This document shows, piece by piece, positions 1-9,041 of a stretch of DNA of 64,000 bases. The stretch is taken from the NCBI RefSeq assembly GCF_023700005.1, contig NZ_JAMLJK010000001.1, positions 1,905,096-1,969,095 of the forward strand. Direction: 5' to 3'. The position numbers were made by a program, and so were the translations under genes. The notes beneath the pieces were generated by a model. That model had not been told where the DNA came from and searched no databases. It saw nothing but the letters and a program-made list of their open reading frames with translations. The DNA is from Larsenimonas rhizosphaerae (lineage in GTDB: Bacteria; Pseudomonadota; Gammaproteobacteria; Pseudomonadales; Halomonadaceae). Each line of letters opens with the position of its first letter. Within the stretch, counting starts at the first letter, position 1.

Positions 1-401
1 TCGAAGACAGCCGCCTCGAGCTGATCACGAGCCAGGGAGGCCTCTGGGGTTTCGGTATCCGATAGCCGGCCACTGACATCCACGACCTCGGCATCGGAAA
101 TATCCAGATCACTGCCCGGCGGCCGGCGGCCGCGGGACACCAGATAGTTCTTGGCCGTATTGATCGCAATGCGGTATAGCCAGGTATAAAACGCACTTTC
201 ACTGCGAAACCGCCCCAGGGCACGATAGGCCTTGATAAAGGCCTCCTGAGCCACATCCTGCACTTCCGATTGATCGTTCACGTAACGGCTGATCAGGCCA
301 ATGATCTTGTGCTGGTATTTCCTGACCAACAGATCGAACGCAGCGTTATCGCCCTTCTGGGCACGCGCGACCAACTGCTGATCGGTAGTCTTTTCCGTCA
401 T
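1..401 (-). CDS. rpoE: RNA polymerase sigma factor RpoE/AlgU (partial, 3' end outside window)
   Basis: Encodes the first ~133 residues of an extracytoplasmic-function sigma factor that directs RNA polymerase to envelope-stress promoters. Visible are sigma region 2 with DVAQEAFIKAYR (residues 49-60) and FYTWLYRIAINTAKN (71-85), then an acidic linker (DLDISDAEVVDVSGRLSD) leading into region 4, which is cut off by the window edge. This linker and region 2 match the RpoE/AlgU group rather than FecI-like ECF factors. The anti-sigma genes (rseA/mucA, rseB/mucB) that normally follow would lie to the left. The ATG overlaps the stop of a 31-codon upstream ORF by four bases, so translation may be coupled. 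The function is known for the family; the partial state is seen directly. Confidence 0.93.
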   Translation of the reverse strand, partial: MTEKTTDQQLVARAQKGDNAAFDLLVRKYQHKIIGLISRYVNDQSEVQDVAQEAFIKAYRALGRFRSESAFYTWLYRIAINTAKNYLVSRGRRPPGSDLDISDAEVVDVSGRLSDTETPEASLARDQLEAAVF

Positions 402-493
402 GACGCCGACCTTGTATTTCCTGAATCCATTGCGACCGCCATTTCCGGAATCGGCGAAACCAGGGTGCTCTCGTTCCGTACATACTTGTTCAT
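398..493 (-). CDS. Small ORF overlapping rpoE start (RseD-like leader peptide candidate)
   Basis: A 31-residue ORF (starts MNKYVRNESTLV, ends SGNTRSAS) whose TGA overlaps the rpoE ATG in an ATGA arrangement. An in-frame TGA lies three codons before its ATG, so it is not the end of a longer gene. In Escherichia coli a leader peptide, RseD, sits in the same place and couples rpoE translation to its own. Sequence similarity to RseD cannot be judged by eye at this length, so the assignment rests on position and the four-base overlap. No strong ribosome-binding site precedes the ATG. It could also be a chance ORF. Confidence 0.45.
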   Translation of the reverse strand: MNKYVRNESTLVSPIPEMAVAMDSGNTRSAS

Positions 494-691
494 AGCTGGG
501 GATCACCACTGCACGCGCTGGGTCGAATCAACAAGGTGCTAGTGTTCCTGTTTATGGCACGGCTATCAAGGCAGACACCCTGAATTTCGTACGCATCGTT
601 CTCCTTTCCCACCGATCATGGCATGGTAAGATGCCTTCATCGCGCGAGGCAGGCGCATTTCTACCACGGATAAAGCAGGTGTCATTGCACA

Positions 692-1765
692 ATGTCTGAA
701 CAGCAGGTCAATAACCTCAACATTCTGTCTCAGGACGTTCTTACTGCCCCGGAAACACTGACGCGCGATATACCGCTCAGTGAAGCCGCCGAGCGGGTCG
801 TGATCGACGGACGCAATACCATTCAGCGTATTCTGGATGGCACGGATCACCGGCTGATGGTCGTGATCGGCCCCTGTTCCATTCATGACATCGCATCCGC
901 AAAGGACTATGCGCAGCGCCTCAGAGCCCTGGCCGACAAGGTCGGCGATACCCTGTATCTGGTCATGCGGGTCTACTTCGAGAAGCCGCGCACTACTACC
1001 GGCTGGAAAGGCCTCATCAATGATCCACACATTGATGACTCCTTTGATATCGAACACGGACTCAAACTGGCTCGTCAGCTGCTGGTCGACCTGACAGAGC
1101 TGGGCCTGCCACTGGCCACTGAAGCACTGGACCCGATTTCGCCCCAGTACATGCAGGACTGCATCAGCTGGTCAGCCATCGGCGCTCGCACCACGGAATC
1201 GCAGACCCACCGCGAAATGGCCTCGGGCCTGTCCGGACCGGTCGGTTTCAAAAACGGTACCGACGGCAGTCTGGGCGTGGCCATCAATGCCCTGCAGTCC
1301 GTGGCGAGCCCGCACAACTTCCTCGGCATCAACAAGGCAGGCCAGGTCGCCATTACCCGCACCCGCGGCAACCAGTACGGCCACATCGTCCTGCGCGGCG
1401 GCAATGGCAAGCCCAATTACGATAGTGTCAGCGTGGCACTGGCCGAGCGTGAGCTAGAGAAAAACGGCCTCAAGCCCAACATCATGGTTGACTGCTCGCA
1501 TGCCAACTCCAACAAGGACCCGGACCTTCAGCCACTGGTGCTTGATAATGTCACGCAGCAGATTCAGGAAGGCAATACCTCCATCATTGGCCTGATGGTC
1601 GAATCCCACATCGAATGGGGAAGTCAGAAGATCCCGGCCGACCTCAAGGAGCTCAAGTACGGCGTCTCCATTACGGATGCCTGCATCGACTGGGAGACCA
1701 CCGAACGAACCCTGACCGATATGGCCGACAAGCTTCGGGACACACTGCCCGGGCGCGCCCGTTGA
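692..1765 (+). CDS. aroF: 3-deoxy-7-phosphoheptulonate synthase (class I, AroF type)
   Basis: Condenses phosphoenolpyruvate with erythrose 4-phosphate to make DAHP, the first step of the shikimate pathway to aromatic amino acids; cytosolic and metal dependent. The 357-residue length is normal. Visible motifs are GPCSIHD with the metal-binding Cys62, the substrate-binding block EKPRTTTGWKGLINDPH (97-113), GARTTESQTHREMASGLSG, MVDCSHANSNKD with a metal His, and ITDACIDWE near the C-terminus. Among the E. coli isozymes the stretches LPLATEALDPISPQY and GINKAGQVA fit the tyrosine-sensitive AroF best, but feedback specificity is an inference. It stands alone, divergent from rpoE and followed by a terminator shared with convergent dinG. 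Confidence 0.93.
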   Translation: MSEQQVNNLNILSQDVLTAPETLTRDIPLSEAAERVVIDGRNTIQRILDGTDHRLMVVIGPCSIHDIASAKDYAQRLRALADKVGDTLYLVMRVYFEKPRTTTGWKGLINDPHIDDSFDIEHGLKLARQLLVDLTELGLPLATEALDPISPQYMQDCISWSAIGARTTESQTHREMASGLSGPVGFKNGTDGSLGVAINALQSVASPHNFLGINKAGQVAITRTRGNQYGHIVLRGGNGKPNYDSVSVALAERELEKNGLKPNIMVDCSHANSNKDPDLQPLVLDNVTQQIQEGNTSIIGLMVESHIEWGSQKIPADLKELKYGVSITDACIDWETTERTLTDMADKLRDTLPGRAR

Positions 1766-1793
1766 ATCACGAACTCGGGTATGTGCCGGGTAT

Positions 1794-1821
1794 AAAAAAA
1801 GCCACCGCAAGGTGGCTTTTT
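1794..1821. terminator. Bidirectional rho-independent terminator between aroF and dinG
   Basis: GCCACC-GCAA-GGTGGC hairpin flanked by an A tract on the left and T tract on the right, so it can end transcription from both converging genes. Confidence 0.85.
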
Positions 1822-1842
1822 CATGACAGCGGAATGAATCAG

Positions 1843-3978
1843 TCAGGCGATGTCGCGCCGAAACGGCGGCAGCGAGTCCAGCAGTGCCTGACCATAACGC
1901 CGGGTCAGCACACGCCGGTCCAGTAGCGTAATGGTGCCCTCATCCCCTTCCTTGCGAATCAGCCGACCACAGGCCTGAATCAGCTTGATCGAGGCATCCG
2001 GCACCGAAATCCGCATGAACGGATTCCCTCCCTGTGACTCGATCCATTCCGCCAGCGTCGCCCCGACCGGATCATCCGGCACCGAAAAGGGCAAGCGGGT
2101 GATCACCACATGCGTCAGGTACTTACCGGGAAGATCAATGCCTTCGGCAAAGCTTGCCAGACCAAAGATCATGCTGCCCTGACCGGCATCCACCGCCTTG
2201 CGATGGCGCTCCAGCAGCTCACGCTTGGGAAGCCGGGTCTGTGAAAGTACCCGCTCACCAACAGAGTCAGGCAACGCATCAGTGACACTTTTAAGTTGTG
2301 CTCGTGAGGAAAACAGCACCAGCAGAGCTTCGGTATCAGACTGACGCGACAGAAAACTCACGATGGCCTGGTCATGGGCCTCTTTCTGAGCAGGATCAAC
2401 TGCCTCCTTCGGCACGGCCAGCACCCCTCTGGAATAATCCAGTGCGCTCGGCAGGCTTTGATACCGGTAGCGATTGGCCAGCCCGGCACGCTCCTGAATC
2501 CGATCAAACCGTCCCAGCGCCGTCAGGGTCGCCGAGGTAATGACAGCACCGAAGCAGGCGCCCCACAGATGGCGCGCCAGAGTATCCGCGGCGCTGACAG
2601 GACTTGCCGAAAAAATCAGCTCTCCTTCATCCATGTTCTGGATTGACTGGGTCAGCCAGCGGGCCCGTGGTGGCTTCTGCGGATCATCCTGCTCGGAAAA
2701 GGCCTTCCACAGGGCGTGACAGTCCAGCGCACGGCCATGAATCAGCGCCATCATCGGCAGCCAGCTTTCAGCCTGCTCCCGCTCGATCCCGGTGGCCTTG
2801 TCCGGGTCCAGGCTTTCACGCAGCATATCAGTCACTGTTTCCAGCGCCCGCGACAGGGTGGCAAACGGTATAACCAGCCGCGCGGCCTGATCGCGAAGCT
2901 CGACAGGCACTTCTCCACGCGGAAAACGGAAATGGCGCGTATTGCCCTGGGACTGCGCCGTGGCACGCTCATCAAAGTCTGCCAGCTGACGGGACACCTG
3001 CACGGCCTCACCGATGCCGCTTTCGGCCATGTTAAGGGCCTCGGGCAGGGATTCCAGCAGGCGAGCCAGCGTTGTCTGATGCCCCAGCGCGGTCAGGGCT
3101 TCCGGTAAAGACTTCCTGAACTGCCCCAGCCAGCGAAGCGTGCCGTTGACCGGTGAGCGATGATAAAAGTGCTCCAGTGCCTTTTCCGGCAGGTGATGCC
3201 CTTCATCAAGCACGTAAATGCTGTCCTTCGGGGCCGGAAGCACCAGGCCACCGCCCAGTGAAAGGTCCGCCAGCAGAAGGTCATGATTGGTCACAATCAC
3301 ATCCACTTCTTCCTGACGACGCCTTGCCTTGAAAAACGGGCAGGCACTGAAATGAGGACAGCGGCGATTGGTGCACTGGCGGTGGTCCATCGTCAGCTGC
3401 TGCCAGTGCACCGGGTCAATGGTATCCGGCCAGCTGTCGCGGTCGCCGGCCCATTCGCCACTGCCCAGCGCCTCCGCCAGCGATGCCGCCAGATCGCTGA
3501 CATCCTTGTCGGGGTCAGCCCACTGTTCAAACAGCGCCATGCTGGCCTGGCCGCCCTCGTGGCCATCCAGAATCTGTTCAAGCCGAGTCAGGCAGATATA
3601 GCGGCCACGCCCCTTGGCCAGAGCATAATCAAAACTCAGGCCGCTGTGCCTTTTAAGCATCGGCAGGTCCTGATGAAGCACCTGCTCCTGCAGCGCGATG
3701 GTCGCCGTCGAGATGACAAGGCGCTTGCCCCGCGCCCGCGCCACCGGCAGGGCTGCCAGGAGATAGGCCAGCGTCTTGCCGGTCCCCGTCCCGGCCTCAA
3801 GCACACATACGTGCTCGTTGCCTACCCGACGCCCGTCAGCATCCTGTTCGATATCTCCCAGGGTTCGGGCGATTTCCGCCATCATCAGCCGCTGACCGTA
3901 GCGAGGCGTCAGATCAAGCGCCTCCACCACCTTGCGGTAGGCGCCCTGAATTTCAGCCTTCAGTGCATCATCAAGCAT
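1843..3978 (-). CDS. dinG: ATP-dependent DNA helicase DinG
   Basis: A 711-residue superfamily 2 (XPD-like) 5'-3' DNA helicase acting on D-loops, R-loops and G-quadruplexes; E. coli DinG has 716. Walker A is EAGTGTGKT (61-69). The [4Fe-4S] domain is shown by a cysteine near residue 129 (GRYICLTR) and the cluster CTNRRCPHFSAC, whose spacing equals that of E. coli DinG. Walker B is VLDEGHH, and the C-terminal helicase motifs include SAKLA-like FGLASFAEGIDLPG and QACGRLIRKEGDEG. It starts 9 bases after rhlB, so the two are probably co-transcribed. Confidence 0.93.
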   Translation of the reverse strand: MLDDALKAEIQGAYRKVVEALDLTPRYGQRLMMAEIARTLGDIEQDADGRRVGNEHVCVLEAGTGTGKTLAYLLAALPVARARGKRLVISTATIALQEQVLHQDLPMLKRHSGLSFDYALAKGRGRYICLTRLEQILDGHEGGQASMALFEQWADPDKDVSDLAASLAEALGSGEWAGDRDSWPDTIDPVHWQQLTMDHRQCTNRRCPHFSACPFFKARRRQEEVDVIVTNHDLLLADLSLGGGLVLPAPKDSIYVLDEGHHLPEKALEHFYHRSPVNGTLRWLGQFRKSLPEALTALGHQTTLARLLESLPEALNMAESGIGEAVQVSRQLADFDERATAQSQGNTRHFRFPRGEVPVELRDQAARLVIPFATLSRALETVTDMLRESLDPDKATGIEREQAESWLPMMALIHGRALDCHALWKAFSEQDDPQKPPRARWLTQSIQNMDEGELIFSASPVSAADTLARHLWGACFGAVITSATLTALGRFDRIQERAGLANRYRYQSLPSALDYSRGVLAVPKEAVDPAQKEAHDQAIVSFLSRQSDTEALLVLFSSRAQLKSVTDALPDSVGERVLSQTRLPKRELLERHRKAVDAGQGSMIFGLASFAEGIDLPGKYLTHVVITRLPFSVPDDPVGATLAEWIESQGGNPFMRISVPDASIKLIQACGRLIRKEGDEGTITLLDRRVLTRRYGQALLDSLPPFRRDIA

Positions 3979-3987
3979 GGTGCCGGC

Positions 3988-5301
3988 TTACTTTTCGATC
4001 GGCTTGCACAGGTGCTCCGGCGGCTGCACACAAGGCAGCTTGTCATTGATGTAGGCTTCGATTTCCGGCATGGCAAACCCGTCTTCCTCGCCGACAAAGC
4101 TGATGGAAACACCCGTGGCCCCGGCACGGCCGGTACGCCCGATACGGTGAACATAATCTTCCGGGTCTTCCGGCAGCGTATAATTGATCACGTGGCTGAC
4201 GTCATCGATGTGAATCCCCCGGCCCGCAACATCCGTGGCCACCAGAATGTCCACTTCGCCGGAGCGCAGGTCTTCGAGCGTCTTGATACGCTGACGCTGC
4301 GGCACATCACCGGACAGCATGGCGACCTTGACACCGGCGGCACGCAACTGACTATCGAGCTTGCGCACATGGTCACGTCGATTGGCAAAGACAATGGCCT
4401 TGGTGACCTGTTCCTCGCGCACAAGATTGGTCAACAGCGTCAGTTTTTCACTGTCGCTGACCAGATAGACCCGCTGCTCGATATTGTTGGCCGTCTGGGT
4501 ATCCACCGCGATCTCGACGTAGGAGGCTTCATGCGTCCACTGCGTGGCCAGATTCATGATGTCCTGCGTAAACGTGGCCGAATAAAGGAATGTCTGGCGA
4601 TCTTCCTTTTTGGGCGTCGCGCGGATAATGCGCTTCACGTCCGGGATGAACCCCATGGACAGCATGCGATCGGCTTCATCCAGCACCAGAACCTCTACCT
4701 GAGACAGATCAAGATCCCGTTTCTGATGAAAATCAAGCAGACGGCCCGGCGTGGCGACCAGTACATCCAGTGGACGTGACAGCGCATTTTTCTGTTTCTG
4801 ATAATCCATCCCGCCGACCGCACAGGCCACTTTCAGGCGCGTAAAGCGCATCAGTGCCTTGGCATCCTTCTCGATCTGAAGGGCGAGTTCGCGGGTCGGC
4901 GCAATGATCAGTGCTCGCGGCGCGCCGTTTTTCTGGCCATCAGGCAGCTCTTCTTCCAGAAAATAGGCAAGCACAGAGATCAGAAAGGCAGCCGTCTTGC
5001 CGGTACCTGTCTGCGCCTTGCCGACGATATCACCGCCCAGCAGCGTTTTCTGCAAGGACTCGAACTGAATCGGTGTGCAGTATTCAAACCCCTGCTCGTG
5101 GATCGCCCGCATCAGGGGAATCGGCAGGTCAAAGTCATGAAACCGCCACTTGCCCGCGACAGCAGGAACCTTGAAATTTGACAGGTCCCACTGCTGCTGA
5201 CGTGCACCGTTGCCACGGCGTGAACGATTGTTCCGGCGTCTGCGCTTGGGCTGGCGCGACTCATTCTGGGTCGGCTGAGAGGTCTTTTCCGACTCGCTCA
5301 T
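3988..5301 (-). CDS. rhlB: DEAD-box ATP-dependent RNA helicase RhlB
   Basis: A 437-residue DEAD-box RNA helicase, in other gammaproteobacteria the helicase partner of the RNase E degradosome. An Arg/Lys-rich, low-complexity N-terminus (residues ~19-36) precedes the core. Motifs seen: Q motif FEYCTPIQ (72-79), AQTGTGKT (96-103), PTRELALQI, DEADRMLSMGF, SAT, and HRIGRTGRAG. The acidic/basic arrangement and the residues after DEAD match the RhlB group; RhlE or SrmB would carry a long basic C-terminal tail, which is absent. RNase E lies elsewhere in this window, so both partners are present, but their interaction here is inferred. Followed directly by dinG. Confidence 0.85.
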   Translation of the reverse strand: MSESEKTSQPTQNESRQPKRRRRNNRSRRGNGARQQQWDLSNFKVPAVAGKWRFHDFDLPIPLMRAIHEQGFEYCTPIQFESLQKTLLGGDIVGKAQTGTGKTAAFLISVLAYFLEEELPDGQKNGAPRALIIAPTRELALQIEKDAKALMRFTRLKVACAVGGMDYQKQKNALSRPLDVLVATPGRLLDFHQKRDLDLSQVEVLVLDEADRMLSMGFIPDVKRIIRATPKKEDRQTFLYSATFTQDIMNLATQWTHEASYVEIAVDTQTANNIEQRVYLVSDSEKLTLLTNLVREEQVTKAIVFANRRDHVRKLDSQLRAAGVKVAMLSGDVPQRQRIKTLEDLRSGEVDILVATDVAGRGIHIDDVSHVINYTLPEDPEDYVHRIGRTGRAGATGVSISFVGEEDGFAMPEIEAYINDKLPCVQPPEHLCKPIEK

Positions 5302-5592
5302 AAATAGTCATCACTTCGTTGATTGAAAATACCCGGTGCAGAAGGCGCCAGGCCCTTCATTCCCCCTGCCTGTCACAGGCTGATGCCGGGAATCAGTGGG
5401 TCGGAGCGCGTCTCACCAGGACCGAATATCGGACAAACAGTCCCTGAAAGGGCATTATTGTATCAGGCTCGCGCGTTCACCGCTTCCTCCTGCCGGCCGG
5501 TCTGATCCACACTTTACTGCAGCAGTCGGGAGCGTCAGTTGGTAAGATGGCGGCGACTGCATTTTACACCCCCTTTGTTTAGTGAGAGTGCC
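5302..5592. other. Intergenic region between divergent rhlB and the small basic gene
   Basis: 291 bases presumably holding back-to-back promoters. No RNA gene, repeat or convincing protein-coding frame was seen, and no sigma-70 hexamer pair stood out. Confidence 0.5.
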
Positions 5593-5835
5593 ATGACACG
5601 ACAGAAAAAGACCCGCTCGCTGGCGGACAAGGTGACCATTCGAACCGGCCGCCGCAAGGATTACCGCCAGTGGCGCCACGACAATCCGGACGAAGTCACC
5701 TCCTCACGGCGGTATGTTCAGAAAAAGGCTCGCCAGCGCAAGGCGCAGGCCGTCAACAAGCAGGAACGGATGCAGCGCGAGGGCTTTACCCTGCCTCTGC
5801 ATGGCAACACGCCATCGAGCGAGGAAAGCCACTGA
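5593..5835 (+). CDS. Small highly basic protein of unknown function
   Basis: An 80-residue protein beginning [14 protein letters not shown]. It is strongly basic (clusters [11 protein letters not shown] and [13 protein letters not shown]), without signal peptide or membrane segment, and ends in an acidic, Ser-rich tail (SSEESH). The charge suggests nucleic-acid or ribosome association, but no family was recognised. The ATG chosen follows a GTGAGAG sequence; an in-frame GTG 54 bases upstream is less likely. Its stop lies two bases before the xthA start, so the two are very probably one transcript, and a role near nucleic-acid metabolism is an inference from that coupling. Confidence 0.7.
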   Translation: MTRQKKTRSLADKVTIRTGRRKDYRQWRHDNPDEVTSSRRYVQKKARQRKAQAVNKQERMQREGFTLPLHGNTPSSEESH

Positions 5836-5837
5836 CC

Positions 5838-6674
5838 ATGCGTGTTGTTTCCTTCAATATCAATGGCGTACGCGCCCGGCCGCATCAGCTCGAGCACCTG
5901 AAGAATACTCTGGACCCGGACGTTATCGGTCTACAGGAAACAAAGGTGCAGGACAGCGAGTTTCCGCGAGAGCATATCGAGGCGCTGGGTTACCATGTCT
6001 ACTACTTCGGCCAGAAGGGCCATTACGGTGTGGCGCTACTGACGCGCGAGCCGGCCCTGGAGGTCCACTATGGCTTCCCGGACACGATCAAACCCGACAT
6101 CGGTGCTCATGAAAGTGATGATCAGCGCCGCATGATCGGCGTTACGCTGTCTGCCGAGGATGGGCCGGTTACCATCTGGAACGGCTATTTCCCCCAGGGC
6201 GAAAGTCTGGATCACCCGAAGAAGTTTCCGCACAAGCGGCGCTATTATTCCCAGTTGTTTGCCCTGCTGGAACACTACCACCAGCCAAACGACAGGGTGA
6301 TAGTGATGGGCGATTACAACATCTCCCCGCAGGATCTGGACATCGGTATCGGTGAAGCCAATCGAAAACGCTGGCTGCGAGAAGGAAAGACCAGCTTTCA
6401 GCCCGAGGAACGGGCGTGGATGGACCGACTGTATGCACTGGGCCTCAGTGACAGCTATCGCCTATGCCATCCACACAGCACCGACTACTTCAGCTGGTTT
6501 GATTATCGCTCGAAGGGGTTCGACCGAGACCCGAAACGGGGCCTTCGAATCGATTTGATCATGGTCAGCGAGGCACTGAAAACCAGGGTCACCGCGTCAG
6601 GCATTGACTATGCGGGCCGGGCACTGGAAAAACCCTCTGACCACGCACCGGTCTGGACGGACCTGACACTGTAA
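5838..6674 (+). CDS. xthA: Exodeoxyribonuclease III
   Basis: A 278-residue AP endonuclease and 3'-5' exonuclease of base excision repair. It has the endonuclease/exonuclease/phosphatase fold motifs: N7 in SFNING, metal-binding E34 in [24 protein letters not shown], and the C-terminal SDHAPVW with the catalytic His. Length fits the family (E. coli 268). The start is the ATG two bases after the upstream small gene; an open frame extends further upstream but overlaps that gene and has no family counterpart. The stop is only six bases from the stop of the convergent TPR gene, with no terminator between. Confidence 0.93.
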   Translation: MRVVSFNINGVRARPHQLEHLKNTLDPDVIGLQETKVQDSEFPREHIEALGYHVYYFGQKGHYGVALLTREPALEVHYGFPDTIKPDIGAHESDDQRRMIGVTLSAEDGPVTIWNGYFPQGESLDHPKKFPHKRRYYSQLFALLEHYHQPNDRVIVMGDYNISPQDLDIGIGEANRKRWLREGKTSFQPEERAWMDRLYALGLSDSYRLCHPHSTDYFSWFDYRSKGFDRDPKRGLRIDLIMVSEALKTRVTASGIDYAGRALEKPSDHAPVWTDLTL

Positions 6675-6680
6675 GCCACG

Positions 6681-7901
6681 TCAGGCACTGCCGGCACCGC
6701 TTTTAGACGGCGTCAGTGCCTTTCTCCAGGCAAGCGCCTGCTGCCTGATTTCCCCGTCACCCGCGCTGACGGCTTTATCAAGCGCGGCCAGTGCCTGCTG
6801 CTGGCGGCCCGCTGTAGACTCGGCCACGGCCTGCAATAACCAGCTGCGTCCCGCATGCTCAAGCCCGGCTGCACGTGCACGGGTCATGGCCGTAACGACC
6901 AGGTCCCACTGCCCCCACTGATACGCCAGCTCGCCCATCTGTGACCAGTCCGCTGGAGCCCGGGTATGCTCGGAGAGTGACTGCCAGGCAGTGAGCGCCT
7001 GATGTCTGGCCCTGGCCGCTGTCCAGGCATCCGCCAGCTGACGCAAGTGAGCCTCATCGGAGGGCAGGATGCCCTCCTTCAGAGCCTGCTGAAGATATTC
7101 GGCAGCGCGTGCCGGCGTCCCGCCCGCCAGGTGCAACCTGATCCGCGTTTCCAGCGCATCGGCCCCGCTCAGCACTCCCCGACGCCAGCCGGCTTCCCAA
7201 AGGGCTGCAGCCCTGCCGGGTTGATTCATCTGCTGGTAAAGCGCCACACCACGCTTCCATACCATAGGGTCATCAGGCGCGCGATCAATATCACGCTGAA
7301 CCAGCCGCTGGGCATTGCCCGCATCGCTACTGTGCTGATAAATCGCCTGCGCAAGTGCACTACGTTCTGACGTCATTGCAATACCGGCCTGCATCGCACG
7401 TGATAGCCAGTGCGAAGCGCCAGACCAGTCTCTGGCCTGTACCGCCAGCTCAACCAGGGTCCAGAGATCCTGAGCGGAGGGCGTACTCTGACCGGCCCAA
7501 CGTTCGAACAGGGCACGACCACGCGCCGTGTCACCGGCCGCAAGCGTCCAGCGTGCAGCCTCACGCAGCCAGTTCCTGCGCAGTGCGATCGGCGCGACGT
7601 CATTGTTGCGAGCCCGGTTGAAATACTCTGCCGCCTCCTCTGCCTTGCCCTGAGCAGCAAAGGCTCTGGCCATCAATTGCCAGTAAAGCGCCTGTACCCA
7701 TTGATCCTGACGACTGGAGGATAACTCACCGAGGGCTCGACGTGCCTGCTCAATGACACGCGCCGGATGGCGGTCCAGCGTGCCCTCAAGCGACTGGATT
7801 CGGGTCACCGTCGCCTCCGGCAGGGCCGGCCCGTCTGCCAGTACCGGCCCGACACAGACAAGTCCGGCCACCAGCAGCAATGCAACGCGCAACACCTTCA
7901 T
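6681..7901 (-). CDS. Periplasmic tetratricopeptide-repeat protein, last gene of TonB2 operon
   Basis: A 406-residue protein with a signal peptide (MKVLRVALLLVAGLVCVG, cleavage near LADG, ~residue 22) and repeated helical TPR-like segments such as WQLMARAFAAQGKAEEAAEYFNRA and AYQWGQWDLVVTAMTRARAAG. It starts four bases after tonB, and equivalent TPR genes close TonB2 clusters in Vibrio and other marine gammaproteobacteria, where they are thought to assist the periplasmic side of energy transduction. The ATG chosen gives a proper signal peptide; a longer open frame upstream runs into tonB and is rejected. The precise role is unknown. Confidence 0.8.
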   Translation of the reverse strand: MKVLRVALLLVAGLVCVGPVLADGPALPEATVTRIQSLEGTLDRHPARVIEQARRALGELSSSRQDQWVQALYWQLMARAFAAQGKAEEAAEYFNRARNNDVAPIALRRNWLREAARWTLAAGDTARGRALFERWAGQSTPSAQDLWTLVELAVQARDWSGASHWLSRAMQAGIAMTSERSALAQAIYQHSSDAGNAQRLVQRDIDRAPDDPMVWKRGVALYQQMNQPGRAAALWEAGWRRGVLSGADALETRIRLHLAGGTPARAAEYLQQALKEGILPSDEAHLRQLADAWTAARARHQALTAWQSLSEHTRAPADWSQMGELAYQWGQWDLVVTAMTRARAAGLEHAGRSWLLQAVAESTAGRQQQALAALDKAVSAGDGEIRQQALAWRKALTPSKSGAGSA

Positions 7902-7905
7902 CGGA

Positions 7906-8634
7906 TCAACCTCGCAACTTGAATTCAATGCGCTGGCGGGTACGCATCGGCTGTGGCCGCCTTGGATACTGCCACTGCGCCACCGCCTCAAGCGCCGCAT
8001 CGTCAAAGGTGGATCCCGGTCGAGACTCCAGCACCTTGATGGATGCGCGATCAACCCGCCCGCTGCGCAGGATCACATACTGCAGTTCGACATATCCTTC
8101 CGTACCTCGCAGCCGTGCACGGCGGGGGTAATCCGGCAGCACCTTGCGCGTGGGCTCGGCGGCACCGCTTTGCATGGCAGTACTGTCACTTTTCTGCCCG
8201 CCCGCTGCCGCGGCAGGCGCCGATGAAGGTGACGGATCCTGGGCAGGCGCAGGTGACGGGCTGGGCGTGGGCGGCGCCTTTGCCACACTCAGCGACGGCG
8301 CAGCTGTTCTGGAAGGCGACACCTTGGGCGATACCGGGGGCGTCGGGGTCGGTGGTACCGATACGCTACTTTGTACATCCGGCGCCGGTGCCGGCCGGGC
8401 TTCCGGACGTGGCGGCGCCGCGGGCGGTGGCGCAGGCCGTTGCTGCGCTCGCGAAGACTGAGCGTCTCCCCTGGCCTTTTGATCCTGCGGTGCCTCTACC
8501 ATTGATACCGAAAGACGCGGTGGCGGCTCACTGAGAGATTCCGGCGGCGCCACCAGCAGGGCCAGCAAATAGAACAGGCACAACGCCAGAACGGCCCCTC
8601 CGATCAGCGCACCGAGTCGACGCCCTGCCATCAT
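7906..8634 (-). CDS. tonB: Energy transducer TonB (TonB2 type)
   Basis: A 242-residue inner-membrane-anchored TonB. A single N-terminal membrane helix (~residues 7-28, GALIGGAVLALCLFYLLALL) is followed by a ~120-residue Pro/Ala/Ser-rich periplasmic spacer and a C-terminal TonB domain (~160-242) with LPDYPRRARLRGTEGYVELQ and VLESRPGSTFDDAALEAV. It couples proton motive force harvested by ExbB/ExbD to outer-membrane receptors. Its ATG overlaps the exbD stop (ATGA); a second ATG directly follows, so either may be used. The short C-terminal domain is typical of TonB2 rather than E. coli TonB1. Confidence 0.9.
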   Translation of the reverse strand: MMAGRRLGALIGGAVLALCLFYLLALLVAPPESLSEPPPRLSVSMVEAPQDQKARGDAQSSRAQQRPAPPPAAPPRPEARPAPAPDVQSSVSVPPTPTPPVSPKVSPSRTAAPSLSVAKAPPTPSPSPAPAQDPSPSSAPAAAAGGQKSDSTAMQSGAAEPTRKVLPDYPRRARLRGTEGYVELQYVILRSGRVDRASIKVLESRPGSTFDDAALEAVAQWQYPRRPQPMRTRQRIEFKLRG

Positions 8635-9041
8635 GAACCACTCCGGGTTGCGGCAACGGCGATATCATCGACTCCGGCCTGACGGATGGCATCCATGGTT
8701 TCAACCAGCAAGCCGGTCCGAGAGCGCCGGTCGGCCTGTACGACGACGCCACCACCACTGCGCTTCACGGCCTGAGCCACCGCCGAGCCGACCTGATCGG
8801 GGCTGATGGTTTCACCGTCAAGCCACAGCGCACCCTCGGATGTAATGGCCACCATGACCTGCGCACTGGGTTGCGCCGTCGCCCCGCTGGCTTCAGGTCG
8901 CTCGATATCTACCCCGCTTTCCTTCACAAAGCTTGTGGTCACAATGAAGAAGATCAGCATGATGAACACCACATCCAGCATCGGAGTCAGGTCGACCCCG
9001 GCGGTGGTATCTTCCTGCAGCTGCCGACGACGTCTACGCAT
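8631..9041 (-). CDS. exbD: Biopolymer transport protein ExbD
   Basis: A 136-residue TolR/ExbD-family protein with a basic cytosolic N-terminus (MRRRRRQ), one membrane helix containing the proton-pathway Asp in DLTPMLDVVFIMLIFFIV (~residues 17-34), and a periplasmic domain ending ADRRSRTGLLVETMDAIRQAG. It forms the ion channel with ExbB. Its start overlaps the end of exbB by eight bases and its stop overlaps tonB, indicating tight translational coupling. Confidence 0.92.
   Translation of the reverse strand: MRRRRRQLQEDTTAGVDLTPMLDVVFIMLIFFIVTTSFVKESGVDIERPEASGATAQPSAQVMVAITSEGALWLDGETISPDQVGSAVAQAVKRSGGGVVVQADRRSRTGLLVETMDAIRQAGVDDIAVAATRSGS

Noticed and set aside
3283-4779. 498-codon plus-strand frame opposite dinG and rhlB
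   Set aside because: Antisense to two well-recognised helicase genes whose motifs are intact; the frame is open through codon bias.
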